The notes beneath the pieces are model-generated. The model was given only the letters and a program-made list of their open reading frames with translations, did not search any database and had not been told where the DNA came from. A DNA stretch of 38,719 nucleotides from Candidatus Zambryskiibacteriota bacterium (GTDB taxonomy: Bacteria; Patescibacteriota; Minisyncoccia; Phycocordibacterales; Zambryskibacteraceae): positions 1 to 38,719 of the forward strand of contig JACOVQ010000014.1 in assembly GCA_016177225.1 (NCBI GenBank). Reading direction: 5' to 3'. Made by a program: the position numbers and the translations under genes. Of the stretch, positions 24,530 to 33,167 are shown piece by piece; position 1 is the first letter of the stretch, and every line of letters starts with the position of its first letter.

Positions 24530-25177
24530 ATGAATTTATTTCTGGATTTTCTCTTTCCCAAAAGTAACGAGACTTTGGAACTTGAAGCGCTCTCGGCCGC
24601 CGCCATTCTTGATAAATGTCCTCAGGCCGAAAGAATTTCCGAAAAAGATATCTTCGCAATCTTTGATTACAGCCACCCAACGGTTAAAAAGATTGTTTGG
24701 GAAATCAAATACCGAGGCAATAAGATTATTGCCGATAAAGCGGCTGAAATTATTCACGACGTCATCAAGCATGAATTTGCCGAGATATCTTTATTTCATT
24801 CCGGCTGGCAAGAAACGCTCATTCCTCTGGTTCCCGTTCCATCTTCAAAAGAACGCCGACGGGAACGCGGCTGGAATCAGACCGAACTTATCACAGCAAA
24901 AATAATGGATAAAGATATGGGCCATACATTCGCTCACTTCCCAAAACAATTAATAAAAATTCGCCATACTCAAAGTCAAACGGAAACTTCTTCCAAAAAT
25001 GCGCGTTTGGAAAATATCAAAAATTCAATGTCGATTATCGATGAGCAAGTCTTTAAGGGCAAAAACGTGCTGATTATCGACGATGTTTTTACCACGGGCG
25101 CGACATTTGCCGAAGCGAGGCGCGTTCTTAAACTAGCCGGAGCCAAACAAATCCTTTGTGTAGCGTTTGCTCACTAA
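24530..25177 (+). CDS. comF: ComF-family phosphoribosyltransferase-like protein
   Basis: A protein of 215 aa. VLIIDDVFTTGATFAEARRV is the PRPP-binding loop of type I phosphoribosyltransferases. LVPVPSSKERRRERGWNQTE is the ComF signature. The N-terminal zinc finger of full-length ComF is missing, and the protein starts directly at MNLFLDFLFPKSNE. ComF helps single-stranded DNA uptake through the membrane in transformation, in keeping with the neighbouring type IV pilus. The ATG was chosen for the TATAAT spacing and family start; longer upstream frames overlap pilM. Confidence 0.88.
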   Translation: MNLFLDFLFPKSNETLELEALSAAAILDKCPQAERISEKDIFAIFDYSHPTVKKIVWEIKYRGNKIIADKAAEIIHDVIKHEFAEISLFHSGWQETLIPLVPVPSSKERRRERGWNQTELITAKIMDKDMGHTFAHFPKQLIKIRHTQSQTETSSKNARLENIKNSMSIIDEQVFKGKNVLIIDDVFTTGATFAEARRVLKLAGAKQILCVAFAH

Positions 25178-25187
25178 GTAAACGGCA

Positions 25188-25598
25188 TTAACGAGTGCGA
25201 AGGAGAGTATTGACGCGGATGACGCCTTTAATGCCAAAAGCTGTCCACTGGGAAGTGGCGGCTTCGCTTTCCGGCTTGATAAATCCGGTAACGGCGATAG
25301 TGTCTTCAACTTTCAGGTCCGTGTTGACGTCCTGGATGTGGCTTATATCGAGAGCATAGTAGAAACCATCGCGGCTTTTGACGCCGAGTACGCAGTTTGT
25401 ATCGTCAATGGACGTGCCGTCCTTAAACGGGAGACAATTGAAACTGCCGGTAACAGTTTCCATTTTGCCGTCAATTTCCTGGTTAACTACCTTGTCCCAT
25501 CCTTTAAAGAGAAGAAAGCCAAAGACGATAAAAGCCGCAAGCACTACAAGCCATATGCCGTTTTTCCTCACAAAACTCCCGTTTTCAAATTCATTCAT
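25188..25598 (-). CDS. Single-pass membrane protein with small beta domain
   Basis: About 136 aa from the ATG at 25598 (MNEFENGSFVRKNGIWLV). One membrane helix covers residues 14-33. Outside it lies a domain of about 95 residues, with VTGSFNCLPFKDG, two cysteines about 19 residues apart, and VEDTIAVTGFIKPES, which looks like an OB-fold-type barrel. I do not recognise a named family; similar proteins are common hypotheticals in CPR. It is convergent with comF, with 10 bp between their ends. Confidence 0.6.
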   Translation of the reverse strand: MNEFENGSFVRKNGIWLVVLAAFIVFGFLLFKGWDKVVNQEIDGKMETVTGSFNCLPFKDGTSIDDTNCVLGVKSRDGFYYALDISHIQDVNTDLKVEDTIAVTGFIKPESEAATSQWTAFGIKGVIRVNTLLRTR

Positions 25599-25641
25599 AT
25601 TGGCTAGATTATAATCCAACCACATCTTTCAAGCAAGCTTT

Positions 25642-25925
25642 TTATAATAATTTGTAATTGTCCGGCACATGGAGGCTCTCTCCGTTTTTACCATCCCAGC
25701 CAATTTCACCGTTTATAACCATATTTGTGATTTTCGGTTGCCATCGATGCTCCATTTTATTGACTCGCTCTCCAAGAGTTTCGGCAGTATCGTTTGCTAG
25801 AATTTCCACGGGGAATCTGAAGAGGAAAGTTTCTCGGACCTTTGAGCTATTACTAAATTTTCAAACCCGCTTCCACCGCCGATTTTAGTTCCAGACGAAA
25901 AGATAATGAGTTTTGGTTTTTGCAT
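25642..25925 (-). pseudogene. purN: purN remnant with large internal deletion
   Basis: The first part (KPKLIIFSSGTKIGGGSGFE, NLVIAQRSEKL) matches the N-terminus of phosphoribosylglycinamide formyltransferase-like proteins. The last part, in another frame (RFPVEILANDTAETLGERVN, EHRWQPKITNMVINGEIGWD), matches the C-terminus of the same family. About 130 middle residues, including the catalytic Asn-His-Asp region, are missing, and the frame changes near 25810. This would have been an enzyme of purine synthesis. The ORF of 60 aa seen at this site is only the broken front part. Confidence 0.7.
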
Positions 25926-26079
25926 TTTATTAAAACTTGGCGGGGACGATTGGCGCAACTTTGAACCAAGACAACTCAATTACGCTAGGGTTGATAAAGC
26001 TGTAAGGGATTTAAGACGAATCTACAAAGAAAATCCAGATTACTTTGAAGTTCCTACTTTTGCGCAAAAACAGTATTAA
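25906..26079 (+). other. Unassigned ORF fragment
   Basis: An open plus-strand frame ends at 26079 with protein-like composition: LGGDDWRNFEPRQLNYARVD, KAVRDLRRIYKENPDYFEVP, TFAQKQY. It overlaps the purN remnant at its start and the Fic-like fragment at its end, so at most two of the three can be intact. I read it as a possible 3' remnant of a lost gene and cannot name a family. Confidence 0.3.
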
Positions 26080-26227
26080 CCACCCGTTCAACTTCTTTAT
26101 CGGACAGCTTTGATCCTGCAAGTCGAGTAGATGCGCCAGTAGAAGCTATGAGTGTGGCTCGGTGAAGTTCTGCCAGATGCTCTGGAGAAATGCCGAAATT
26201 CTTTTTTGTTTGTTTAGTCTGTGTCAT
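26054..26227 (-). pseudogene. N-terminal fragment resembling a Fic-family protein
   Basis: 57 codons: ISPEHLAELHRATLIASTGA then STRLAGSKLSDKEVERVV resembles the N-terminal helix of Fic proteins, which often reads SSTRIEGSKLSDEEVEKL and contains the autoinhibitory S/T-x-x-x-E/A-G segment. The Fic core with its HPFxxGNG motif is not present downstream, so only the front end remains. It may be translated as a short protein, but no AMP-transfer activity is possible. Confidence 0.45.
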
Positions 26228-26231
26228 ATGT

Positions 26232-26666
26232 TTATAAGGCTTGTTTAATCGCTTTAATCGCCGTGTCTATTTCTTCTTGAGGAGAAGCGACTGTTCGAGG
26301 ACCGGGTCGATAAAGAAACTCTCGGGGCTCGTACTGATAGATACCAACATCTCCTTCTTTCCGCGGAACGATATGGAGGTGGAAATGCGATACCGATTGA
26401 CCACCTATCTTTTCCTCATTCCAAGCATAATTAAATCCTTCTGCTCCAAACGCTCTCTTTAATGCGGGTTTGAGTTTGCCTCTTAAATTCTCAATAGCAT
26501 TCTTTTCTTCCGAGGTGGTGTCTTCGTAATACTGGATATGCCTTTTTGGACACACAAGAATATGGCCGGAAACTATTGGAGTATTAGTTGGGAACGCAAA
26601 AGCGAGATCATTTTCGATGATCGTTCGATGCTTCACTTCTTCGTTTTTGCAAAATGGGCAGTCCAT
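26232..26666 (-). CDS. HIT-family nucleotide hydrolase or transferase
   Basis: About 144 aa from the ATG at 26666 (MDCPFCKNEEVKHRTI). The histidine triad is GQSVSHFHLHIVPRKEGD near residues 93-110. The N-terminal CPFC may bind zinc. HIT proteins hydrolyse nucleoside phosphoramidates or dinucleoside polyphosphates. A GTG at 26744 would lengthen it by 26 residues and overlap the GIY-YIG gene; the ATG gives the normal family length. Confidence 0.88.
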   Translation of the reverse strand: MDCPFCKNEEVKHRTIIENDLAFAFPTNTPIVSGHILVCPKRHIQYYEDTTSEEKNAIENLRGKLKPALKRAFGAEGFNYAWNEEKIGGQSVSHFHLHIVPRKEGDVGIYQYEPREFLYRPGPRTVASPQEEIDTAIKAIKQAL

Positions 26667-26740
26667 ACTTTCTTTAAGTTCGAATCCCTTTACTGACTTC
26701 GCTAAAGCTACGTCAAGTCGAAGAGGGTTCTTACATTTTA

Positions 26741-26944
26741 TCACTTTTCTGTTTTGAAATATTGCGCAAAATGTTTATTTATAAATGCTCGACCTGACCC
26801 CGACTTAAGATATTTTTCGAAAGGCAAGCGATTTGCGGTTGCAGGTACATTACCTTTTGTATGCCTATTTAAACGATCAATGATGTCGTCAGTACACCCA
26901 ACATAATATCCATCTTTGCATTTTAAACTATATACGTAAAACAT
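26741..26944 (-). CDS. GIY-YIG nuclease domain protein, internally shortened
   Basis: A protein of 67 aa starting MFYVYSLKCKDGYYVGCTDD, the GIY-YIG first strand pair (here YVY...YVG), followed by IIDRLNRHTKGNVPATANRL. Normal single-domain members (about 80-90 aa) then have P-F-E-L-x-Y-x-E and the catalytic Glu helix before REKxLKSG. Here the text jumps from RLPF directly to EKYLKSGSGR, so about 20 residues with the catalytic Glu seem deleted in frame. Function is doubtful. Frames extending upstream enter a palindromic repeat and the tRNA-Ser. Confidence 0.7.
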   Translation of the reverse strand: MFYVYSLKCKDGYYVGCTDDIIDRLNRHTKGNVPATANRLPFEKYLKSGSGRAFINKHFAQYFKTEK

Positions 26945-26955
26945 GTATTTTCTTC

Positions 26956-27020
26956 CCGCCTTCGCTTGTCTTCTGCGGACTGTGTCACGCCAAAGCCGAG
27001 CTACTGCGAGGCGAAGGCGG
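26956..27020. repeat. Inverted repeat between GIY-YIG gene and tRNA-Ser
   Basis: CCGCCTTCGC (26956-26965) and GCGAAGGCGG (27011-27020) are perfect inverted repeats with 45 bp between. The right arm reaches the 3' end of the tRNA-Ser gene. GC-rich palindromes of the CCGCC/GGCGG kind are also found inside recG. Confidence 0.55.
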
Positions 27021-27106
27021 AGCCGCTGGGATTTGAACCCAGGAGGGCTTTGAGACCCTACCACGTTAGCAGTGTGGCGCTTTCGACCGGACTCAGCCAC
27101 GGCTCC
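27018..27106 (-). tRNA. tRNA-Ser (anticodon GCT)
   Basis: An 89-nt class II tRNA: acceptor GGAGCCG/CGGCTCC, anticodon loop CTGCTAA, long variable arm (GTAGGG..CCCT region), T arm CTGGG-TTCAAAT-CCCAG, and discriminator G as expected for Ser. No CCA is encoded. Confidence 0.95.
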
Positions 27107-27133
27107 AAAGTATGCTAAATTTAGCACAAATCC

Positions 27134-29272
27134 ATGAACTTAGAAACACGATTAACAGAAGCTTTCAGAATCTCTCCTGCACAAGAAAAAGGATTAAAGA
27201 AATTGGGAGTTGTAACAATAAAAGATTTGCTCTATCACTTCCCAGCTCGTTATGACAGCACAGCTGACACTTCAATTATCTCTAATCTGCGCAAAGGAGA
27301 AAGTGCCGTAATCTTTGGCACTATTTCCGGACTTAAAACTAAAAAGGCTTTTAGAAAGAAGATTCCAATGGCTGAAGGGTTCGTAGAAGATAATAGCGGA
27401 AAAATAAAAATTATTTGGTTCCACCAAGCTTATTTGGCCAAGATGATTTCGGAAAATTCTTTTGTGAGAGTGGAGGGGAAAGTTTCTGAAAGGAAGGGAC
27501 AATTATATTTCTCAAATCCAAAAGTGGAACCGGCTGCAACTCTCTTTACATCAAGTAAAGAACATAATTTGTACCCAATTTATCCCGAGAGTCGCGGCAT
27601 CACATCTAACTGGATTTATCATAGCGTCAAAAAAGTGCTGTCAAGGGTACCTCTTGACATTGATCCTATTCCACAAGAGATACTGAGAATTTATAATCTT
27701 CCAAACTTAAAAACTTCTCTTATCTGGATCCACACGCCGAAAAAATTAGAGCACGCCCAAGCGGCGCGCAAAAGGTTCGCATTTGAAGAAATATTTTTCA
27801 TCCAGCTAGAAAGACAGAAAGCTCGGCATGAGTTTAAAGAACGCGTTGCTTTTGTTATTAATAGAGATATTGGGGAATTAAATAAATTTATTGAGCGTTT
27901 TCCTTTCAAAGTAACCGGAGCGCAGATGAAATGCATTGAGCATATTTTGGAAGATTTTCGCCGTGGACATCCGATGTCACGCCTTTTGGAAGGCGACGTC
28001 GGTTCCGGCAAAACCGCCGTGGCCGCGGCGGCAACCTATGCCGTAGTCGCAAACAAATTTCAAGTAACCTATATGGCTCCGACCGAAATACTGGCGCGGC
28101 AACACTTCGAATTTTTCATCAAATATTTTTCGCATTTGCCTATTCAAATTGGTCTCATTACCGGCAGTGGCTGTTTGAAATTCCCTTCCAAAGTTAATCC
28201 GGACGGTTGGACGCATATTTCCCGTTCACAATTATTGAAATGGGTTTTAAACGGCGAGATTGCAGTTGTTATCGGTACTCACGCGCTAATTCAAAAATCG
28301 GTAAAGTTTAAGCATTTAGCACTAGCTATCGTCGATGAACAGCATCGATTCGGTACAGCTCAAAGGCAAAAATTGGTAAACAAAGAAGAAAGAACTCCGC
28401 ATCTCTTGAGCATGACCGCCACCCCTATTCCCAGAACGCTCGCTCTTACGATTTATGGAGATTTGGATTTGTCGCTTTTAGACGAAATGCCGGTCGGCCG
28501 CAAGAAAATTATTACTGAAATAGTTACTTCTGAGAAAAGGCTTGAAGCGTATGAAAAAATCCGAGAAGAATTGAGGGCCGGAAGACAGCTTTATGTTATT
28601 TGTCCGAGAATCAATGAACCTGACCCGAATAAACCCGCCCGCCACGGCTTCGCCGTAGGCGAGTCGGGCGGGGAACTGGCAATACAGGCTAAATCGGTAA
28701 AAGAGGAGGCAAAAAGACTGAAAAAAGAAATATTTCCAGAATACGGAATTGGAATCCTGCACTCAAAGATGAAGCCAATGGAGAAAGAAAAAGTGATGCA
28801 ACAATTTAAAAATCATGAAATAGACATTTTGACCTCGACTTCAGTCGTCGAGGTCGGAGTAAATGTCGAGAACGCCTCGCTTATTATTATAGAAGGAGCA
28901 GAACGCTTCGGCCTCGCGCAACTGCATCAATTACGCGGCCGGGTGCTTCGAGGCACCCACCAGCCATATTGTTTTGTCTTTGCTGAAACTAAATCAGAAA
29001 AAACGATAGACAGATTAAATGCATTAAAAACCGCCAAATCTGGTTTTGAATTGGCTGAGTTTGACCTCTTGCAACGCGGCGCGGGAGAATTGCGCGGTGC
29101 TAAACAGTGGGGCATCTCCGACCTCGGCATGGAAGCCGTTAAAAATATTAAAATGGTTGAAGCCGCGCGGGCAGAAGCAACCAAAATTATTGAAAATGAC
29201 CCGACATTATCAAAATTTCCTATTTTGAAAGAACGAGTAGAGTTTGTTAGTTCAAAAATCCACTTTGAGTAA
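27134..29272 (+). CDS. recG: ATP-dependent DNA helicase RecG
   Basis: Branch-migration helicase that reverses stalled replication forks. The 712-aa product has the wedge/OB domain (SNLRKGESAVIFGTISGLKT near 55), Walker A LEGDVGSGKTAVAAAATYAV (near 285), Walker B VDEQHRFGTAQRQKLV (near 400), SMTATPIPRTLALTIYGDLD (motif III), and a C-terminal helicase domain with STSVVEVGVNVENASLIIIE and QLHQLRGRVLRG. The TRG region follows. A palindromic GC repeat is inserted in frame around residues 501-513. The start lies 28 bp from the divergent tRNA-Ser, and a terminator follows the stop. Confidence 0.96.
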   Translation: MNLETRLTEAFRISPAQEKGLKKLGVVTIKDLLYHFPARYDSTADTSIISNLRKGESAVIFGTISGLKTKKAFRKKIPMAEGFVEDNSGKIKIIWFHQAYLAKMISENSFVRVEGKVSERKGQLYFSNPKVEPAATLFTSSKEHNLYPIYPESRGITSNWIYHSVKKVLSRVPLDIDPIPQEILRIYNLPNLKTSLIWIHTPKKLEHAQAARKRFAFEEIFFIQLERQKARHEFKERVAFVINRDIGELNKFIERFPFKVTGAQMKCIEHILEDFRRGHPMSRLLEGDVGSGKTAVAAAATYAVVANKFQVTYMAPTEILARQHFEFFIKYFSHLPIQIGLITGSGCLKFPSKVNPDGWTHISRSQLLKWVLNGEIAVVIGTHALIQKSVKFKHLALAIVDEQHRFGTAQRQKLVNKEERTPHLLSMTATPIPRTLALTIYGDLDLSLLDEMPVGRKKIITEIVTSEKRLEAYEKIREELRAGRQLYVICPRINEPDPNKPARHGFAVGESGGELAIQAKSVKEEAKRLKKEIFPEYGIGILHSKMKPMEKEKVMQQFKNHEIDILTSTSVVEVGVNVENASLIIIEGAERFGLAQLHQLRGRVLRGTHQPYCFVFAETKSEKTIDRLNALKTAKSGFELAEFDLLQRGAGELRGAKQWGISDLGMEAVKNIKMVEAARAEATKIIENDPTLSKFPILKERVEFVSSKIHFE
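28634..28672. repeat. Nested palindrome inserted in recG
   Basis: CCCGCCCG (28634-28641) pairs with CGGGCGGG (28665-28672) and encloses a second hairpin ACGGC-TTC-GCCGT. It encodes the unusual PARHGFAVGESGGE stretch between conserved helicase segments and keeps the reading frame. Confidence 0.65.
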
Positions 29273-29279
29273 ACAAATA

Positions 29280-29308
29280 AAAAAGAGGGCGTCTTCGCTC
29301 CTCTTTTT
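29280..29308 (+). terminator. Bidirectional terminator between recG and the zinc ribbon gene
   Basis: AAAAAGAGG pairs with CCTCTTTTT around an 11-nt loop that holds GCGTCTTCGCT. T tracts occur on both strands, suiting the convergent recG and zinc ribbon genes. Confidence 0.8.
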
Positions 29309-29322
29309 ACTTCCACCGTTAG

Positions 29323-29529
29323 TTATACGATACTTGCTTTCTGCCTTTTTTCATCATGATGAAGGCTGAAAGCGTAAAACCTCCGGTCGCAGCCGTTGCA
29401 ACGCCACGGGAACCGGAAAACAAACACGCGGAGACTTTCAAAAAACCGTGTGCCGAACGAATACCTGCGGGAACGAAAACGCGCGGCATGCACGTTTTCG
29501 TTCCCGCACCGCGGACATTTTTTTGCCAT
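29323..29529 (-). CDS. Small zinc ribbon protein
   Basis: A protein of 68 aa starting MAKKCPRCGNENVHAARFRS, with a second pair CNGCDRRFYAFS near residue 44, making a four-cysteine zinc ribbon. The middle is very rich in Arg and Phe. GGGGGG sits 4 bp before the ATG as a possible ribosome site. A longer frame over the same bases (to 29573) is a shadow. The function is unknown; nucleic-acid binding is plausible. Confidence 0.65.
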   Translation of the reverse strand: MAKKCPRCGNENVHAARFRSRRYSFGTRFFESLRVFVFRFPWRCNGCDRRFYAFSLHHDEKRQKASIV

Positions 29530-29727
29530 ATTCCCCCCAAAGGTAGTCCGTTTTTAATACTAGCACATAACACAGAAAAATCTATTGGATAAGCTTCACT
29601 TGTCCACCGTACCGAGCCGATCTTCGAACTTTTGTTGGAAAGAAAACTAAATGTGCCAAAAGTATTTCGGAGATATGGGAACCTTTAATCGCAGGGCTTT
29701 TGGAGGTCTTCGCAAAAGAGCCAGATG

Positions 29728-30564
29728 TCATTCCAGAACGCGTCTCGTGAGAATTGCAATGAGAATGCCACCCATCAAATATCCCAAGAATACTTCTACG
29801 ACAACGAGCGATTTCGCCAGAACCCCTATTGGATAAATGTCGCCATAGCCAAGTGTCGTAAAGGTTACCGCGGAAAAGTAGAGACCGTCTAATGTACCGC
29901 CACTATTGGAACCCTGCAAAAGCCCGGGCACTATGGAATAAATGAGGCCGAAGAACATTATTACGCCTGCAGTCCATGCCGACCATCGCCAGAGAGAGCG
30001 ACCATAATCAGAAGTGATTCTCAGGAAGATTGCAAACCGTGGATGGCGGTGCTTGAGTTCGTCGATTCTTTGCTGCTCTTTAGCGGCGGACAAGAAATGA
30101 AGAGCGAAATTTGTGTTGATGCCGCTCAGATCGATTCCCAATAATTTTGTATTTGCATCAATTATAACGTTGTCGACTAGGGTTCCCTTGACTTTCGCCC
30201 AAGAAAGCACTGCTCCGCTGATATTCACCTGTGACAAGTAACTTTCGCTAAGGTCAGCGTTCCAGAGATCTGTTTGTTGCATATCGGCACTAAAGAGATC
30301 GCAGTGTGAAAGGTCCTTTTTTCGCAGATTGGCATTTCGTAGCGGAATACCTCTGAGATCAAGTTTGCCGTTCAGTTTGCCTATAAGCCGCTCTAGTACC
30401 GCTCGATCAAATTCCGAGTTCTTCCACTCGTTAATAATCTCTTGACCCTTTGGCGAAAGCCATCGCTCACGGAGAACTAACGAGTCCAACATAGCGAAGT
30501 ATTGATATCTCGCATTCCCAGTTTTTAAATCAGCGCCCGCTGAAATCATGCTATCTGTATTCAT
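29728..30564 (-). CDS. Pentapeptide-repeat protein with K+ channel pore
   Basis: A protein of 278 aa. Residues 65-150 show pentapeptide repeats (LDLRGIPLRNANLRKKDLSH, CDLFSADMQQTDLWNADLSE). Two membrane helices near 198-218 and 248-270 flank the pore loop FTTLGYGDIYPIG (near 238), which has the K+ selectivity filter TxGYGD. The fold is thus a two-helix channel of the Ion_trans_2 type with a cytoplasmic right-handed beta-helix. The gate signal is unknown. The 154-bp gap to the zinc ribbon gene (29574-29727) holds nothing I can support. Confidence 0.88.
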   Translation of the reverse strand: MNTDSMISAGADLKTGNARYQYFAMLDSLVLRERWLSPKGQEIINEWKNSEFDRAVLERLIGKLNGKLDLRGIPLRNANLRKKDLSHCDLFSADMQQTDLWNADLSESYLSQVNISGAVLSWAKVKGTLVDNVIIDANTKLLGIDLSGINTNFALHFLSAAKEQQRIDELKHRHPRFAIFLRITSDYGRSLWRWSAWTAGVIMFFGLIYSIVPGLLQGSNSGGTLDGLYFSAVTFTTLGYGDIYPIGVLAKSLVVVEVFLGYLMGGILIAILTRRVLE

Positions 30565-30765
30565 GATAAGCGATTGATATCGTTGCAGTTATGCTACCAC
30601 AGCCGTCAAATCAAATCACGGAGTGGTTCAACTGAAAACCGTGGATAACTTCTGAATTTATGCAAAGGTATCTGACATTCCGGTGAGATAGACCGGAACT
30701 AAAAATACTAAGGAACTTCCTCGATATTTCAAGAGGGGGATATTTCTGTTTTAGAGAATTTATAG
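30565..30765. other. Gap without recognisable gene
   Basis: About 200 bp between the channel gene and tRNA-Ile. No ORF of believable composition, no tRNA and no strong terminator. It must hold the promoter of the channel gene, but no box stands out. Confidence 0.4.
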
Positions 30766-30837
30766 TCCACCTCCCTGGATTTGAACCAGGAACCAATCGC
30801 GTATAAGGCGAGTGCTCTACCGTTGAGCTAGAGGTGG
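30766..30837 (-). tRNA. tRNA-Ile (anticodon TAT)
   Basis: A 72-nt cloverleaf: acceptor CCACCTC/GAGGTGG, D arm GCTC/GAGC, anticodon loop CTTATAC, T arm CCTGG-TTCAAAT-CCAGG, and discriminator A. The 27-43 pair is a C-T mismatch. TAT reads AUA directly, whereas most bacteria use a lysidine-modified CAT tRNA for this codon. Confidence 0.9.
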
Positions 30838-31003
30838 CTAACACTTGTTCAATGTACCAGAATACCAGAAAATTTATTGTTGTTAAAATGTAAGAATGAG
30901 TTACGAGTTTTTGGAAGACTGGGGAAAACTCGACTTGCTTAAAACTTAATGATGCTAAGATTAAATACAGGTTAGAAATAACCTTAACAACTAATTGCAA
31001 TAT

Positions 31004-31204
31004 ATGCACAAACTTGCATTCATACTTCTCGTGATTGGAGGTCTCAACTGGGGTCTTACAGCGCTGGTTGGCGGCTGGAGCTTGGCGAATTTCGTCGGTT
31101 CAAGCATCGCCACGATAATCTATGTGCTGGTAGGACTTTCAGCCATTTACGAAGTCTTCAGCCACAAAGGACGCTGCAGACACTGCATGTCGCAAGGCAT
31201 GTAG
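31004..31204 (+). CDS. DUF378 family small membrane protein
   Basis: A protein of 66 aa: MHKLAFILLVIGGLNWGLTA (first helix), then SSIATIIYVLVGLSAIYEVF (second helix) and a short Cys-rich tail, GRCRHCMSQGM. The GGLNWG motif is the DUF378 hallmark. Function is unknown. I chose the ATG at 31004 over the in-frame TTG three codons upstream. A strong shared terminator follows. Confidence 0.85.
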   Translation: MHKLAFILLVIGGLNWGLTALVGGWSLANFVGSSIATIIYVLVGLSAIYEVFSHKGRCRHCMSQGM

Positions 31205-31205
31205 T

Positions 31206-31233
31206 AAAAAGTCCGCCGAAAGGCGGACTTTTT
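31206..31233. terminator. Bidirectional Rho-independent terminator
   Basis: AAAAAGTCCGCC-GAAA-GGCGGACTTTTT: a perfect 12-bp stem with GAAA loop and T tracts on both strands. It serves the convergent DUF378 gene and ftsH. Confidence 0.92.
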
Positions 31234-31239
31234 CAATTT

Positions 31240-33159
31240 CTAATTCTGATGTTCTATATCTTGCTTTTTCTTCGGAGCGATGCCGTTTGCCACGAGAATT
31301 TCTTCAAATTCTTTCTGTTCGATGGTTTCCGCTTCAATCAAGCGTTTTGCAATAGCGTCTAGAGTGTTACGACGTTCTTTGATAATCTTCTCCACTTTTT
31401 TCATCGCATCATTCATAATTTTTGAAACTTCGGCATCAATTTCAGTCCCGACAGCTTCAGAATATTCTTTATCGCCTATTCCTATGCCCATAATCGGCTT
31501 GCCGGCCATTCCCTCGAGCGCCAAGGGCCCCATTTTTTCCGACATGCCATATTTGGTAACCATATCGCGAGCCAGCGCGGTCGCAACCTGAAGGTCGCTC
31601 GATGGTCCGGTAGTAACATCGCCGTACACAATTTTCTCCACCGCATAACCTCCAAGCGCCGTAGCAATGTCATCGAGAAATTCTTTCTTTGATTGAAGCT
31701 TTCTATCTTCCAAAGGCAGTTTAAGAGTGTAGCCTCCGGCTCGACCGCGGGCAATGATGGAAATCTTATGCACTGGGTCCGCGTAAGGAAGCACCGAAGC
31801 GACAAGCGCATGACCGGCTTCGTGGTAAGCGGTAAGCTCTTTTTCCTTCTTTGAAAGGATGTGGGACTTGCGCTCCGGACCAAGCATCACTTTCTCAATC
31901 GAGCGAATTAAATCAAACTGCGAAACTTTATTTCTATTTTCCCGGGCCGCGAGTATTGCCGCTTCGTTCATAAGCGAATAAAGGTCTGCGCCGGAGAATC
32001 CGGGCGTACGTTCGGCGATAAGCAGGATGTTTACATCCTCGGCAAAAGGCTTTTTGCGCGCATGTATGAGAAGTATTTCTTCTCTGTCTTTGCGGTCGGG
32101 AAGGTCGAGCGTTACCCGCCTGTCGAACCTGCCCGGCCGTAGAAGCGCCGGGTCAAGCACATCAGGGCGGTTGGTGGCGGCCATGACGATCACTTTTTCA
32201 TTCGGCTCAAAGCCGTCAAGCTCTACTAGAATCTGATTGAGTGTCTGCTCGCGCTCGTCATTGCCGCCGCCGACGCCGGTGCCGCGCACGCGCCCGACCG
32301 CATCGATTTCATCGACAAAAATTATTGATGGCGCCACTTTTTTAGCCAAATCAAAGAGGTCGCGCACGCGAGAGGCTCCAACGCCCACAAACATTTCCAC
32401 GAACTCCGAACCGGAGATGGAAAAGAACGATACTCCCGCTTCACCCGCCACTGCCCGAGCCAAAAGCGTTTTGCCCGTACCCGGCGCGCCCATAAGAAGC
32501 ACTCCTTTTGGAATCCTTGCGCCGATATCCAGAAATTTTTTGGGATTCTTTAAGAAATCCACAATTTCCCTTAATTCTTCTTTGGCTTCTTTTGCTCCGG
32601 CCACATCTTTGAAAGTGATGCGCTGATTTTTATCATCGGGAGTGGTTAAGCGCGCCTTTGATTGCCCGAAGGTAAAAGCCTGCATGCCCGCTCCTCTCAC
32701 CTGCCGCGACAGAAACCAGAGAATGGCAAATATCACAATGACCGGCAGAAAGATGGGGGCAAGCGATGAGAACCAGTAGAGAAAACCTTGGTCATTTTTT
32801 ATTTCAATATTTACTTTGGCGAGGGCTTCCGAAGAGACATTGTAATTTTTGAGCGTGGTGGTCAGAGGCGCGGAAGTTTCTTTCTTGGAAATCTTTTGTT
32901 TTCCATCGGCATAAGTGATATCGAGCTTGTCTCCGATAACCGTGAGACCGGTCACTTTATTTGAAGATATGTCTTGAGCTAGAGTCGAAAGAGAAATCTC
33001 TTCCGCTGACTTTTGTGCTCCGGTAAGAAGCGAGTAGCCGCTCGCCAGAAAAAGAAAAATAATAAGAGCAAGAAACGCCTGGTTCAAAAGCCCGCGACCC
33101 GGCGGACTAGGCTTTTTTGGCGGCTTGGGAGCAATGACTTTCTTGGGATTTAATTTCAT
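31240..33159 (-). CDS. ftsH: ATP-dependent zinc metalloprotease FtsH
   Basis: A membrane-bound AAA+ protease of 639 aa. There are two membrane segments near 30-48 and 133-152, Walker [21 protein letters not shown] (near 226), Walker [17 protein letters not shown], and the second region of homology [20 protein letters not shown]. The zinc site is [12 protein letters not shown] (near 446), with the later Asp in [16 protein letters not shown]. It degrades misfolded membrane proteins and tmRNA-tagged products, which fits the adjacent smpB-ssrA. A TATAAT box 8 bp before the ATG faces the smpB promoter across 35 bp. Confidence 0.97.
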   Translation of the reverse strand: MKLNPKKVIAPKPPKKPSPPGRGLLNQAFLALIIFLFLASGYSLLTGAQKSAEEISLSTLAQDISSNKVTGLTVIGDKLDITYADGKQKISKKETSAPLTTTLKNYNVSSEALAKVNIEIKNDQGFLYWFSSLAPIFLPVIVIFAILWFLSRQVRGAGMQAFTFGQSKARLTTPDDKNQRITFKDVAGAKEAKEELREIVDFLKNPKKFLDIGARIPKGVLLMGAPGTGKTLLARAVAGEAGVSFFSISGSEFVEMFVGVGASRVRDLFDLAKKVAPSIIFVDEIDAVGRVRGTGVGGGNDEREQTLNQILVELDGFEPNEKVIVMAATNRPDVLDPALLRPGRFDRRVTLDLPDRKDREEILLIHARKKPFAEDVNILLIAERTPGFSGADLYSLMNEAAILAARENRNKVSQFDLIRSIEKVMLGPERKSHILSKKEKELTAYHEAGHALVASVLPYADPVHKISIIARGRAGGYTLKLPLEDRKLQSKKEFLDDIATALGGYAVEKIVYGDVTTGPSSDLQVATALARDMVTKYGMSEKMGPLALEGMAGKPIMGIGIGDKEYSEAVGTEIDAEVSKIMNDAMKKVEKIIKERRNTLDAIAKRLIEAETIEQKEFEEILVANGIAPKKKQDIEHQN

Positions 33160-33167
33160 ATAGTGGC

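Noticed and set aside
26945-27127. N-terminal extension of the GIY-YIG gene
   Set aside because: It would be translated from a palindromic repeat and the tRNA-Ser gene; the ATG at 26944 matches the family start.
29319-29573. 84-aa ORF overlapping the zinc ribbon
   Set aside because: Different frame without recognisable motif; the 68-aa frame has four well-spaced cysteines and a ribosome site.
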